DNA from: JAOPZW01 sp963707695
GTDB lineage: Bacteria > Actinomycetota > Thermoleophilia > Solirubrobacterales > Solirubrobacteraceae
Direction: 5' to 3'
Assembly (NCBI GenBank): GCA_963707695.1
Contig: CAVPQY010000004.1
Span: 868,001-932,000 of the forward strand
Length of the DNA stretch: 64,000 nucleotides
Shown: positions 34,787 through 43,129 of the stretch, piece by piece
How the letters are laid out: each line of letters opens with the position of its first letter
Position numbering within the stretch: position 1 is the stretch's first letter
Notes under the pieces: generated by a model
What the model was told of the DNA's origin: nothing
The model's input: only the letters and a program-made list of their open reading frames with translations
Databases searched by the model: none
Position numbers and translations under genes: made by a program

Positions 34787-35314
34787 GTGCCGCACGTCTT
34801 CGCCTACGGGTCGCTCGGCCACGACCGCGGCGGCACGCCGGGCCGGCTCGAGGGCCGGCGCCGGACCTGGGGCGTGGCCATGGACAACCGCGTCGTCATC
34901 GCGGGCTACAAGGTGTGGCTCGACCCGGGCGACGGCCACCGACCGGCCGTGCACGTGCTCTTCCTCGACCTCGAGGAGGCCCCCGGCCACGCGGTCGACG
35001 GCGTCGTCGTGGCCGTCGCGCCCGAGGAGCTCCCCGCGCTCGACCGGCGCGAGCGCAACTACGTCCGCGACGACGTCGCCCCGGCGCTGCGGCCGCCGCC
35101 GGCGGCCGGCGCGCCGGCGATCGCCTACGTGGGGAGCGACGCGGGGCGCGCGCGCTGCCGCGACGGCCTGCGGCGCGGCGACGCCGTCGTCGCGCGGTCC
35201 TACCTCGACGCGGTCACCGCGGCGTTCGGGGCGGCGATCCCACCGCCACCGGTGCCGGTGCGGGACCTCGAACGGCGCGACGTGCCGCCGCTTCGGCCAC
35301 GAGCGAGCCGATGA
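34787..35314 (+). CDS. Gamma-glutamylcyclotransferase-like protein
   Basis: A 175-residue AIG2/GGCT-fold protein. HVFAYGSLGHDRGGTPG gives the substrate-binding YGSL loop; AVDGVVVAVAPEELPALDRR carries the usual acidic position after the VxG segment; RERNYVRDDV matches the RE-YxR pattern. Proteins of this fold release 5-oxoproline from gamma-glutamyl compounds or rearrange isopeptides. The 3' 101 nt lie antisense to the amidotransferase gene, which acts on gamma-glutamyl compounds too. GTG start at 34787, 4 nt after the epimerase stop. Confidence 0.75.
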   Translation: MPHVFAYGSLGHDRGGTPGRLEGRRRTWGVAMDNRVVIAGYKVWLDPGDGHRPAVHVLFLDLEEAPGHAVDGVVVAVAPEELPALDRRERNYVRDDVAPALRPPPAAGAPAIAYVGSDAGRARCRDGLRRGDAVVARSYLDAVTAAFGAAIPPPPVPVRDLERRDVPPLRPRASR

Positions 35315-35996
35315 CGCGGCTCGTCTCGTCCGCCTCCGGGTGCCACTGGACGCCGAGCGCGTAGCGGCGCTCCGGGTCCTCGATCGCCTCCGGGAGCTCG
35401 TCGAGGGCGGCCCAGCCGGTGACCTCGAGCCCCTCGCCGAGGCGGTCGACGCCCTGGTGGTGGTGGGACTTGGTCGCGTGAGAGGTCTCGCCGGCCGCGC
35501 GCGCGGCCAGCGACCCGTCGCGCAGGCGGACGTCGTGGTCGGCCCCGTCGAAGGAGCCGGGCGTGCGGCGGTGGTCCTCGTGGCCGTGGCTGTCGGGGAG
35601 GTGCTGGAGGAGCGTGCCCCCGCGCGCGACGTTCAGGACCTGCATGCCGCGGCAGATCCCGAGGTAGGGCAGGTCGAGCTCGAGGGCGCGCGCGGTGAGC
35701 GCGAGCTCGAAGCGGTCGCGCTCGCGGACGACCCCCGTGGTCGCGGCGTGCGGCTCGGCGCCGTAGGCGGCCGGGTCGACGTCGGAGCCGCCGGCGACGA
35801 TGAGCCCGTCGAGGCGCTCGAGGATCTCGTCGGGGTCCTGGATGAGCACGGGGTCGGGCGGCAGGAGGACCGCCAGGCCCCCGGCGCGCTGGACCGCGTC
35901 CGGGTACTCGCGCGGGAGCAGGACCGCCTGGGTGTCCCACAGGCCCCAGCGCGCCCGCTCGAGGGCGGCGCACAGGCCGATGACGGGACGGGTCAT
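35214..35996 (-). CDS. Class I glutamine amidotransferase-like gamma-glutamyl hydrolase (PuuD type)
   Basis: A 260-residue protein of the C26 peptidase group (gamma-glutamyl-GABA hydrolase). GGSDVDPAAYGAEPH and the nucleophile elbow LPYLGICRGMQVLNVARGGT are canonical; THATK-like KSHHHQGVD and LGVQWHPEAD supply the catalytic His and the following acidic residue. It hydrolyses gamma-glutamyl amide bonds, for example in polyamine breakdown. A TAGGTT element ends 6 nt before ATG 35996, so the mRNA is probably leaderless. The last 101 nt overlap the convergent GGCT gene. Confidence 0.85.
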   Translation of the reverse strand: MTRPVIGLCAALERARWGLWDTQAVLLPREYPDAVQRAGGLAVLLPPDPVLIQDPDEILERLDGLIVAGGSDVDPAAYGAEPHAATTGVVRERDRFELALTARALELDLPYLGICRGMQVLNVARGGTLLQHLPDSHGHEDHRRTPGSFDGADHDVRLRDGSLAARAAGETSHATKSHHHQGVDRLGEGLEVTGWAALDELPEAIEDPERRYALGVQWHPEADETSRVIGSLVAEAAARRAVRGPAPAPVAVGSPPRTPR

Positions 35997-36002
35997 GGAC
36001 CC

Positions 36003-36008
36003 AACCTA
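36003..36008 (-). promoter_or_regulatory. -10 promoter element for amidotransferase gene
   Basis: Minus-strand TAGGTT ends 6 nt before ATG 35996: the spacing of a leaderless transcript. Confidence 0.5.
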
Positions 36009-36052
36009 GCGAGGGGTCCCGGCCCCACGCCCCGGCGCGGTCGGGTCAGCGG

Positions 36053-36058
36053 TAGGTT
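36053..36058 (+). promoter_or_regulatory. -10 promoter element for enoyl-CoA hydratase
   Basis: TAGGTT ends 8 nt before ATG 36067. Confidence 0.5.
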
Positions 36059-36066
36059 CCGGCCCC

Positions 36067-36864
36067 ATGTCCGACACCGTGGAGGTCCGGCGCGAGGGCG
36101 CGGCCGCGCGCATCGTCCTCAACCGACCGGAGGCGCTCAACGCCTGGAACGCCGAGCTCGGGCTCGCCCTGCGCGACGCGGTGCTCGACGTCGCGGGCGA
36201 CCCGGAGGTCCGGGCCGTGCTCCTGACCGGGGCGGGCCGGGCCTTCTCGTCCGGCGCCGACCTGAAGGACCTCAGCGGCCGGGAGGAGACGACGGCGAGC
36301 GGGCGCCCGGACGTCCGCAAGGTCCTGACGGAGCGCTACCACCCGATCATCACGGCGGTGCGGGAGATGCCCAAGCCGGTCGTCGCCGCGGTCAACGGGC
36401 CCGCGGTCGGCATCGGGCTCTCGCTGGCGCTCGCCGCCGACCTCGTGATCGCCGCGGAGTCGGCCTACCTCCTGCTGGCCTTCGTGAACGTCGGGCTCGT
36501 GCCCGACGGCGGTTCCTCGGTCTTCGTCCCCGCGCGCGTCGGCTTCGCGCGCGCGGCCGAGATGGCGATGCTCGGCGAGCGGGTCGGCGCCCCGCAGGCG
36601 CTCGAGTGGGGCCTCGTGAACCGGGTCGTCCCCGACGACGAGCTCGAGGACGCCGCCGGGGCGCTCCTGCGCCGCCTGGCGGAGGGGCCGACGGCCTCCT
36701 ACGCGGGCACGAAGCGCCAGCTCAACGCCTGGCTCTTCGCCGGCATGGAGACGCAGCTCGAGCTCGAGGCCGACGTCCAGCAGGAGATGGCGGAGTCGGG
36801 CGACTTCGTGGAGGGCGTCGCCGCGTTCGTGTCCAAGCGCCAGGCGAAGTTCGGTGGGAACTAG
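36067..36864 (+). CDS. Enoyl-CoA hydratase/isomerase family protein
   Basis: A 265-residue crotonase-fold enzyme. ARIVLNRPEALNAWNAEL and AFSSGADLKDLSG (first oxyanion loop) are typical; AVNGPAVGIGLSLALAADLV supplies the second oxyanion-hole Gly; the catalytic Glu positions of classical hydratases are occupied by LVPDGGSSVF (Asp/Gly), as in PaaG-type isomerases. Hydration or double-bond isomerisation of enoyl-CoA is expected. It lies just upstream of the cytochrome oxidase genes but likely has its own promoter and is functionally separate. Confidence 0.82.
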   Translation: MSDTVEVRREGAAARIVLNRPEALNAWNAELGLALRDAVLDVAGDPEVRAVLLTGAGRAFSSGADLKDLSGREETTASGRPDVRKVLTERYHPIITAVREMPKPVVAAVNGPAVGIGLSLALAADLVIAAESAYLLLAFVNVGLVPDGGSSVFVPARVGFARAAEMAMLGERVGAPQALEWGLVNRVVPDDELEDAAGALLRRLAEGPTASYAGTKRQLNAWLFAGMETQLELEADVQQEMAESGDFVEGVAAFVSKRQAKFGGN

Positions 36865-36918
36865 CCGGTGCCACGTTGCGGCGTCCCGGCGGCCCTCGGC
36901 GCTACTGTTCCACGCGCC

Positions 36919-37833
36919 TTGACGCCCCCGACGAAGCTCCTCCGCGGTCGCGCCGGCCTCCTGGCGCCGGCGCTCCTCCTGGCCGTCCCGCTCTTCGCGA
37001 TGGTCACGGGCACCGCCTCCGCGAGCGCGATCGTGCCGGAGAGCGGCGGGTCGCCCAACGCGGACGACATCAAGCAGCTCTACGAGATCGTCCTCGCGAT
37101 CGCGCTCGTGATCTTCGTCGGCGTCGAGGGCGCGCTGATCTACTCGACCGTGAAGTTCAAGGCGCGCAAGGGGGCCGTCCCGGCGCAGATCCGCGGCAAC
37201 ACGCGCCTCGAGATCGGCTGGACGGTCGGCGCCGCGCTCATCCTCGTCGTCCTCGCGGTCTTCACCTTCATCAAGCTCGGCGACATCCGCAACCCGCCCC
37301 CGAGCGGTCCGGACGGGTACAAGGCGGCCGAGGGCGTCCTCGTCGCCTCCGGCCCCAAGGAGCGGCTGCCCGAGGGCGGCGGCGACCTGCACGTCTGCGT
37401 CAACGGCCAGCAGTACATCTGGCGCTACACCTACGCCCGGGACTGCTCGAACGCGCCCCTCGACGCGCCCTTCAGCTACACGGAGATGGTCGTCCCCACG
37501 CAGACGACCGTCACGCTCGACATCCGCTCGCAGGACGTCGCCCACTCGTGGTGGATCCCGAAGCTCGGCGGCAAGTTCGACGCCGTCCCGGGCTACACGA
37601 ACTACACGTGGTTCAAGATCCCCGCGAAGTTCGGGGCGGGCAGCGGCTACGTCTTCCGCGGCAACTGCGCGGAGCTCTGCGGGCGCGGCCACGCGAACAT
37701 GATCGCGCAGGTCCACGCGGTGACCCCCGCGGCCTTCGAGCGCTGGCTGGCCCGCCGCAAGGCCGACATCAAGGTCGCCAACACCGCCGCCGCCGCCCAG
37801 CGCAAGGCCGTCGAGGCCGGCCGCAACCCGTAG
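36919..37833 (+). CDS. ctaC: Cytochrome c oxidase subunit II (A1-type aa3 oxidase)
   Basis: A 304-residue subunit II. A signal peptide-like segment (LLAPALLLAVPLFAMVTGTA) is followed by two transmembrane helices (about 37120 and 37215-37270) and an external cupredoxin domain. The CuA site is visible: QDVAHSWWIPKLGGKFDAVP, then FRGNCAELCGRGHANM. No cytochrome c domain is attached, in contrast to the second subunit II in this window. TTG 36919 is chosen because TACTGT lies 10 nt upstream; GTG 36868 is the alternative. ctaD follows after 21 nt. Confidence 0.9.
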   Translation: MTPPTKLLRGRAGLLAPALLLAVPLFAMVTGTASASAIVPESGGSPNADDIKQLYEIVLAIALVIFVGVEGALIYSTVKFKARKGAVPAQIRGNTRLEIGWTVGAALILVVLAVFTFIKLGDIRNPPPSGPDGYKAAEGVLVASGPKERLPEGGGDLHVCVNGQQYIWRYTYARDCSNAPLDAPFSYTEMVVPTQTTVTLDIRSQDVAHSWWIPKLGGKFDAVPGYTNYTWFKIPAKFGAGSGYVFRGNCAELCGRGHANMIAQVHAVTPAAFERWLARRKADIKVANTAAAAQRKAVEAGRNP

Positions 37834-37854
37834 GACGAAGGACCCTCCTCCCCC

Positions 37855-39568
37855 ATGGCCACCACCACCGCCCCCTCGCGCACGACCACGCCGCTGCCGG
37901 ACGTCGTCGCCCACGCCGTCGCGCCGGAGCGCACGGGCTGGACGAGCTGGGTCACGACGACCGACCACAAGCGGATCGGGATCATGTACCTGGTCCTGAC
38001 CTTCGCCTTCTTCATGCTCGGCGGGGTCGAGGCGCTGCTCATGCGGCTCCAGCTGTCGCAGGCCGACAACACGTTCCTGGACCCGCAGACGTACAACCAG
38101 CTCTTCACGATGCACGGGACGACGATGGTCTTCCTGTTCGTCGTGCCGGTCATGGCCGGCTTCGGCAACTACCTCGTGCCGCTCATGATCGGGGCGCGGG
38201 ACATGGCGTTCCCGAAGCTCAACGCCCTGTCCTTCTGGCTCCTGGCCGCGGGCGGCGCTGGTCTTCTACGGCTCGATCTTCTTCTCCCCTCCCGAGTGCG
38301 GCTGGACGTGCTACGCGCCGCTGTCGAGCAGCCAGTACCTGCCCTCGGGCGGCGTCGACGCGTGGATCTTCCTCGTCCACCTCACGGGCGTCTCGTCGCT
38401 GCTGGGCGCGATCAACTTCTACGCGACGATCGCGAACATGCGCGCGCCCGGCATGGGCTGGGGCCGCCTGCCGCTCTTCGTCTGGACGATCCTCGTCTAC
38501 GCCATCCTGCTGATCCTGGCGCTGCCGGTGATCGCGGCCGCGGTGACGATGCTCCTGACCGACCGGCACTTCGGGACGCACTTCTTCGAGGCCTCGCAGG
38601 GCGGCTCGCCCCTGCTGTGGCAGCACCTCTTCTGGTTCTTCGGGCACCCCGAGGTCTACATCATGGTGCTGCCCGCGTTCGGGATCATCTCCGAGGTCCT
38701 CCCGGTCTTCGCCCGCAAGCCGATCTTCGGCTACAAGGCGATCGCGGCGGCCACGGTCGTCATCGCCTTCCTCGGGCTGCTCGTCTGGGCGCACCACATG
38801 TTCGCGACGCCCAGCCCGACGTTCGTCCTGATCTTCTTCATGATGGGCTCGTTCCTCATCGCCGTCCCCACGGGCGTGAAGATCTTCAACTGGATCGCCA
38901 CGCTGTGGCGCGGGACGATCGAGTACAAGACCGCGCTGCTCTTCTGCGTCGGCTTCATCGGGACGTTCCTCATCGGCGGCATCACGGGGATCTTCCTGGC
39001 GATCTTCCCGGTCGACTGGCAGCTGACCGACACGTACTTCGTCGTGGCCCACCTGCACTACGTCCTCATGGGCGGCGCCGTGTTCGGGGTCTTCGCGGGC
39101 GTCTACTACTGGTTCCCGAAGATCACGGGCCGGCTCATGAACGAGGGCCTGGGCCAGGCGAGCTTCTGGCTCATGCTCGTCGGGTTCCACGTCACGTTCC
39201 TCATCCAGCACTCGATCGGCCTGGACGGCATGCCGCGGCGGATCTACGAGTACCCGGACATCGGGCACCTCGAGCTCTACAACCTCATCTCGACGGTCGG
39301 CTCGTTCATCCTCGCGCTGGGGATCCTGGTCACCGTGTTCAACGCCGTCCGCTCGCTGAAGCGCGGCGCCGTCGCCGGGCCCGACCCCTGGAAGGGCAAC
39401 ACGCTCGAGTGGTTCACCACGTCCCCGCCGCCCGTCGTGAACTTCGAGGCCGTCCCGCGCGTGCGCTCGGTCGAGCCGATGAAGGACATCCGCCGCCAGG
39501 TCGAGCGCCAGTCCGGGACGGGCGTCGCCGCCGCCCAGCCCGCGCCCGAGCACTCGGTGCAGGCCTAG
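37855..39568 (+). CDS. ctaD: Cytochrome c oxidase subunit I (A1 type), one frameshift
   Basis: About 570 residues. The catalytic heme-copper subunit. N-terminal TTDHKRIGIMYLVLTFAFFM; heme a ligand in YNQLFTMHGTTMVFLFVVP; CuB/Tyr motif WQHLFWFFGHPEVYIMVLPA with the Glu of HPEVY, diagnostic of the A1 subfamily; VWAHHMFATPSP; and VVAHLHYVLMGGAVFGVF. A one-base insertion near 38257 (GGCGGCGCTGG) shifts the frame; after it the sequence GSIFFSPPECGWTCYAPLSS continues the family pattern. I treat this as a sequence error. Expected to pump protons and reduce O2 using electrons from cytochrome c through CtaC. Confidence 0.9.
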
Positions 39569-39595
39569 CCGGTGATGCCGTCCCCACCCGCGCGG

Positions 39596-39601
39596 TAGGG
39601 T
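39596..39601 (+). promoter_or_regulatory. -10 promoter element for ctaB
   Basis: TAGGGT ends 8 nt before ATG 39610, so ctaB can be transcribed apart from ctaCD. Confidence 0.5.
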
Positions 39602-39609
39602 CGCCCGCC

Positions 39610-40500
39610 ATGGAGGCCACGCGCGCCCTCACCGCGCCGTCACGCGCCCGGCAGGTCGTGGGGGACTACGTCGTCCTCACGAAGCCGACGGTCCAGAGCC
39701 TGCTGCTGTTCACCACGGTGACGACGATGCTCGTCGCCGGCACCCCCTCGGTCGGCCTGGTCCTCGCGACGTGCCTGGGCGGCTACCTCTCGGCGGGCGG
39801 TGCGGCTGCGATCAACCACGTCCTGGACCGCGACCTCGACGCGCAGATGGCCCGGACGTCGACCCGGCCCGTGGCCTCGGGCCGCATCAGCCCGCGCGCG
39901 GGCCTGCTCTACGGCGTCGTCCTCTGCGTCGCCTCCTTCGCGCTGCTCAGCGCGACGGCGGGCGTCCTGCCGGCCGCCCTGGCCCTGAGCGGCTTCGCGG
40001 GCTACGTCGGCGTGTACACGATGTGGCTCAAGCGCCGGACGCCGCAGAACATCGTCATCGGCGGCGCGGCCGGCGCGGTGCCACCGCTCGTGGCGTGGGC
40101 CGCGGTCACGGGCACGCTGTCGGGGACCGCGATCTACCTCTTCGCGATCGTCTTCTTCTGGACCCCGCCGCACTTCTGGTCGCTCTCGCTGCTCATGAAG
40201 GACGAGTACGCGCGGGTCGGCGTGCCGATGCTGCCCGTGGTGCGCGGCGAGCGCGAGACGCGGCGCCAGATCCTGCTCTACACGGTGCTGCTCTACGCGA
40301 TCACGCAGCTGCCGTTCTGCGCGGGCGGCTTCGGGACGACCTACCTCGTCGCCTCGCTCGTGCTGGGCGCGGGCTTCATCGGCGGCGCCGTGCTGCTGTG
40401 GCGCCGCGCCGACCGGCAGACCGCGCTGCGGCTGTACCTCTTCTCACTGGCCTACCTGGCGCTGCTCTTCGCGGCCATGGTGGCCGACGTCAAGCTGTGA
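39610..40500 (+). CDS. ctaB: Protoheme IX farnesyltransferase (heme O synthase)
   Basis: A 296-residue UbiA-family prenyltransferase with about nine transmembrane helices. The first Asp-rich motif NHVLDRDLDAQMARTSTRPV and second KDEYARVGVPMLP bind Mg-farnesyl diphosphate; FFWTPPHFWSLSLLMKDEYA is specific to heme O synthases. It converts heme B to heme O, the precursor of the heme A used by both oxidases. It has its own TAGGGT element and ATG start at 39610. ctaA (heme A synthase) is not in the window. Confidence 0.93.
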   Translation: MEATRALTAPSRARQVVGDYVVLTKPTVQSLLLFTTVTTMLVAGTPSVGLVLATCLGGYLSAGGAAAINHVLDRDLDAQMARTSTRPVASGRISPRAGLLYGVVLCVASFALLSATAGVLPAALALSGFAGYVGVYTMWLKRRTPQNIVIGGAAGAVPPLVAWAAVTGTLSGTAIYLFAIVFFWTPPHFWSLSLLMKDEYARVGVPMLPVVRGERETRRQILLYTVLLYAITQLPFCAGGFGTTYLVASLVLGAGFIGGAVLLWRRADRQTALRLYLFSLAYLALLFAAMVADVKL

Positions 40501-40522
40501 GATCCGGGAGGATCCAGGACCC

Positions 40523-40633
40523 ATGGACCGCAACCTCGCCCGCAAGAACCTCCGCTCCGGGATCGTCGTCACCGCCGTCTGCTGCTTCATGTTCGGCATG
40601 ACGTTCGTCGCCGCGGCGATCTACATCTCCTAG
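40523..40633 (+). CDS. 36-residue membrane protein in cytochrome oxidase cluster
   Basis: Small gene with GGGAGGATCCAGGACCC upstream of its ATG. MDRNLARKNLRSGIVVTAVC leads into a single transmembrane helix ending YIS. The basic N-terminus suggests N-in. Tiny single-helix subunits or assembly factors (CoxG/CtaG-like, subunit IIa-like) are common beside oxidases, so a structural or assembly role is plausible. No closer family is recognised. Confidence 0.6.
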   Translation: MDRNLARKNLRSGIVVTAVCCFMFGMTFVAAAIYIS

Positions 40634-40702
40634 GACGACGCGCATGACCGCGCGTCATCGATCGACCAAGCTCCACGTCGACCCGGAAGGCCGCCCCTCT
40701 CC

Positions 40703-40933
40703 ATGAGCCCGCTCGACCCCGAGGTCCCGCCCGCCGGCGAGGAGATCCACCTCCCCGGCCCGTCGCTGCAGCCGCTCCTGCTCACCATCGGCCTGACCAT
40801 CGCGCTCGTCGGCGTCACCACCTCCCCCGTCATCGCGGTCGTGGCGGGGGTCTTCTCGCTCGCCGTCATCATCCGGTGGGTGGCCGACACCCGCCGCGAC
40901 GTCGACGAGCTGCCGGTCCACGACGACCACTGA
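40703..40933 (+). CDS. Cytochrome c oxidase subunit IV-like (CtaF-type) small membrane protein
   Basis: A 76-residue protein with two transmembrane segments (about residues 22-37 and 40-58). The lead-in EEIHLPGPSLQPLLLTIGLT matches the H-x-P-x-PS motif seen at the start of small oxidase-associated subunits in actinobacteria. The acidic tail (DTRRDVDELPVHDDH) is cytoplasmic if N-in. It probably stabilises the aa3 oxidase encoded upstream. Assignment is by motif and context. Confidence 0.65.
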   Translation: MSPLDPEVPPAGEEIHLPGPSLQPLLLTIGLTIALVGVTTSPVIAVVAGVFSLAVIIRWVADTRRDVDELPVHDDH

Positions 40934-40979
40934 TCCGTCCCGGGCCGGCCCGGGCGGACCGCCGCGCCGCCGCGCGCCG

Positions 40980-41399
40980 TCAGGCGGCGGTCGGCGAGGG
41001 CGGCACCTCGCAGATCGAGCCGTCCGCCGTCCACGCGCGCACGATGTCGCGCATCGACACGATCCCGCGGACGTCCTCGCCCTCGCAGACGATGAGGTGC
41101 CGGAACCCGCCGCGGACCATCGCGACGGCCGCCTCCTCCATCGACCAGTCCGGCGCCGCGTAGACGACGTCCGCGGACTGGTGGTCGGCCACGCGCTCGG
41201 CGGTCGGGTCCTGCCCCGCGCCCAGGGCGTCGAGCAGGTCGCGCTCGGTGATGATGCCGAGGCCCGGGGCGTCGGGATCGAGCACGACGGCGGCGCCGAC
41301 GCGGCGTGAGGACATGAGCCGCGCGGCCTCGCGGAGGGTGTGCCCGGGGCCCACCGTCAGCACGACGTCGCTCATCCCGTCCCGCACCTGCATGCCCAT
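40980..41399 (-). CDS. CBS-domain pair protein
   Basis: A 139-residue protein made of two CBS domains: VRDGMSDVVLTVGPGHTLRE to GIITERDLLDALG, and WSMEEAAVAMVRGGFRHLIV to IVSMRDIVRAWT. Such free-standing pairs bind adenine nucleotides and regulate partner enzymes or transporters. The central segment SADVVYAAPDW links both halves. It is divergent from the AraC-type gene. No partner domain is fused. The partner cannot be read. Confidence 0.82.
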   Translation of the reverse strand: MGMQVRDGMSDVVLTVGPGHTLREAARLMSSRRVGAAVVLDPDAPGLGIITERDLLDALGAGQDPTAERVADHQSADVVYAAPDWSMEEAAVAMVRGGFRHLIVCEGEDVRGIVSMRDIVRAWTADGSICEVPPSPTAA

Positions 41400-41517
41400 C
41401 AGCCTCCCGGAGCGCTTGCAACGATCCGCTCAAACCTAGCACCCGGTCCACGTCCGACCAACGTCGCCGTGCCAGCTTGGGTGATCCTTCCGAGCCGTCC
41501 AGCGACGTATCGATGAT

Positions 41518-41542
41518 CGACCATGCAGCGACCATCGACCAT
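41518..41542 (+). repeat. Three CGACCAT repeats over the AraC-type start codon
   Basis: CGACCAT at 41518-41524, 41529-41535 and 41536-41542 (spacing 11 and 7 nt), straddling the ATG at 41523. Candidate autoregulatory site. Confidence 0.35.
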
Positions 41543-41910
41543 CCGCCACCGGACCAGCCTCTTCCAGGAGGCCACCGACATCGTCGACGAGGAGTTCGCC
41601 GCCGACCTCTCGCTCGACGACATCGCCCGCCGCGTGGCGTCCTCGCGCCGCCAGCTGCAGCGCGCGTACGCCGAGATCGGGCACACGACGTTCCGCGAGC
41701 ACCTGACCGGGGTGCGGATGGAGCGCGCCGCCGAGATGCTGGCCGCGCGCGGCCTCACCGTCCGCGAGGTCGCGCACCGCGTCGGCTACCGCCAGCCCGC
41801 GCAGTTCGCGAAGGCCTTCCGCCGCCACCACGGCCTGTCGCCGTCGGCCTTCCGGATGCGCCGCCGCGGCGATCTCGAGGCCGTCGGGCGCCGTCGCCGA
41901 AGCGGCCTAG
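41523..41910 (+). CDS. AraC-type HTH transcriptional regulator
   Basis: About 125 residues: essentially the DNA-binding domain alone, without a ligand-binding half. Two HTH units are visible: LSLDDIARRVASSRRQLQRA and LTVREVAHRVGYRQPAQFAK, followed by AFRRHHGLSPSAFRMRR. In frame the protein would read through into the next gene; the probable end is the TAG at 41908 reached after a one-base shift near 41868 (tail SRPSGAVAEAA). No Shine-Dalgarno; start straddled by repeats. Located just upstream of the caa3 oxidase genes and may control them (inference). Confidence 0.68.
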
Positions 41911-41946
41911 CCGGGCCCGGCCGGGCCGCCCGGGCCAGGCCCGGCC

Positions 41947-41978
41947 GGCGCCGGTCGCGGGTCCGCGCGACCGGCGCC
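41947..41978. terminator. Strong hairpin between AraC-type gene and coxB
   Basis: Perfect 13-bp inverted repeat GGCGCCGGTCGCG / CGCGACCGGCGCC with a 6-nt loop. It separates the regulator from the caa3 promoter; no T-tract follows. Confidence 0.5.
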
Positions 41979-42022
41979 GTCCCGGCGCCCGGACCTTGTT
42001 GTGCCCGTCCGGAGGCATTGCA

Positions 42023-42028
42023 TAGGAT
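42023..42028 (+). promoter_or_regulatory. -10 promoter element for caa3 oxidase operon
   Basis: TAGGAT ends 8 nt before ATG 42037; TTGTGC at 41999-42004 is a possible -35 at 18-nt spacing. Confidence 0.5.
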
Positions 42029-42036
42029 GCGCCGCG

Positions 42037-43129
42037 ATGGAGCGAGGGGAATCGCGGCGGCGCGACCGCCGCAACCTGGGTCAGATGCTGGTCGTCGGGG
42101 TGATCGCCTCGGCGTTGGGGATCGCCCTCGGGCTGGCCATCGACTGGTTCCCGGCGGCCGACTCCACCCAGGCCGACGAGATCGACACGCTCTGGGACGT
42201 CCTGGTCATCGTCTCGGTGCCCGTGTTCGTCCTGGTGACGACGGTCATCATCTTCTCGGTCATCGACTTCCGGATGCGCCCGGGCGAGGAGGGCCTCGAC
42301 GGGCCGCCCATCCACGGCAACACCCGCCTCGAGGTCATCTGGACCGCCATCCCCGCGCTCGTCATCCTCGGCCTCTGCGTCTTCGCCTACACGACGCTGA
42401 CGGAGATCGAGAAGGCGCCGGCCAAGGGCGACCAGCGCGTCATCGACGTCTACGGCCAGCAGTTCACGTGGACCTTCAACTACAACGAGCAGGGCAAGAA
42501 GTTCACGTCGTCCCAGCTCTACCTGCCGGCGCAGTCCGAGGTGAAGTTCCGGATCCACTCCCGCGACGTCATCCACGACTTCTGGGTCCCCGACTGGCGG
42601 ATGAAGATCGACGCCGTGCCGGGCATCACGACCTCCTACCGCGTGACCCTCAAGCCCGGGGCCCTCGGCGACCACGACATCGTCTGCGCGGAGCTCTGCG
42701 GCCTCGGGCACGCCTACATGCGCCAGACCGCGCACGTCGTCCCGGCCGACCGCTTCGACGCCTGGGTCCAGCGGATGACGGCGGGCGCCAGGCCCGCGCC
42801 GTCCGGCGGTCAGCAGGCCGGCGCGCCGGTGTCCGCCGCCCAGGCCAAGCAGCTCTTCGTGGCCGGCAACACCCAGACCGGGGCCACCGCCTGCGGCGCC
42901 TGCCACAAGCTCGCCGCGGCCGGCACGAGCGGTCAGACCGGACCGGACCTCGGCCAGGTCCTCAAGGGCATGAGCGCGGCCCAGATCAAGCAGAGCATCG
43001 TCAACCCCGACGCGGAGATCGCGAAGGGCTACGCCAAGGGGATCATGCCCTCGAACTTCGCGCAGACGCTCTCGGCCGCCCAGGTCGACGGGCTCGCGCA
43101 GTGGCTCTCGCAGGTGGCCGGCCAAGTGA
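42037..43129 (+). CDS. coxB: Cytochrome c oxidase subunit II with C-terminal cytochrome c (caa3)
   Basis: Subunit II of about 363 residues. Hydrophobic segments (LVVGVIASALGIALGLAIDW, VLVIVSVPVFVLVTTVIIF, WTAIPALVILGLCVFAYTTL) precede the CuA domain with SRDVIHDFWVPDWRMKID and the ligands at C217-x3-C221 (VCAELCGLGHAYM). A cytochrome c domain follows: heme site CGACH at residues 286-290 and axial Met in GIMPSNFAQ. It is typical of caa3 oxidases that carry their own cytochrome c. As written, the frame runs on without stop into coxA. I place the end at TGA 43127-43129, which needs a one-base shift just upstream. Confidence 0.85.

Noticed and set aside
33867..38513. Very long plus-strand open frame (about 1,550 codons) across epimerase, GGCT, hydratase and ctaCD
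   Set aside because: Arg/Ala/Pro/Gly composition with no domains; it is an out-of-frame shadow caused by very high GC and scarce stop codons.
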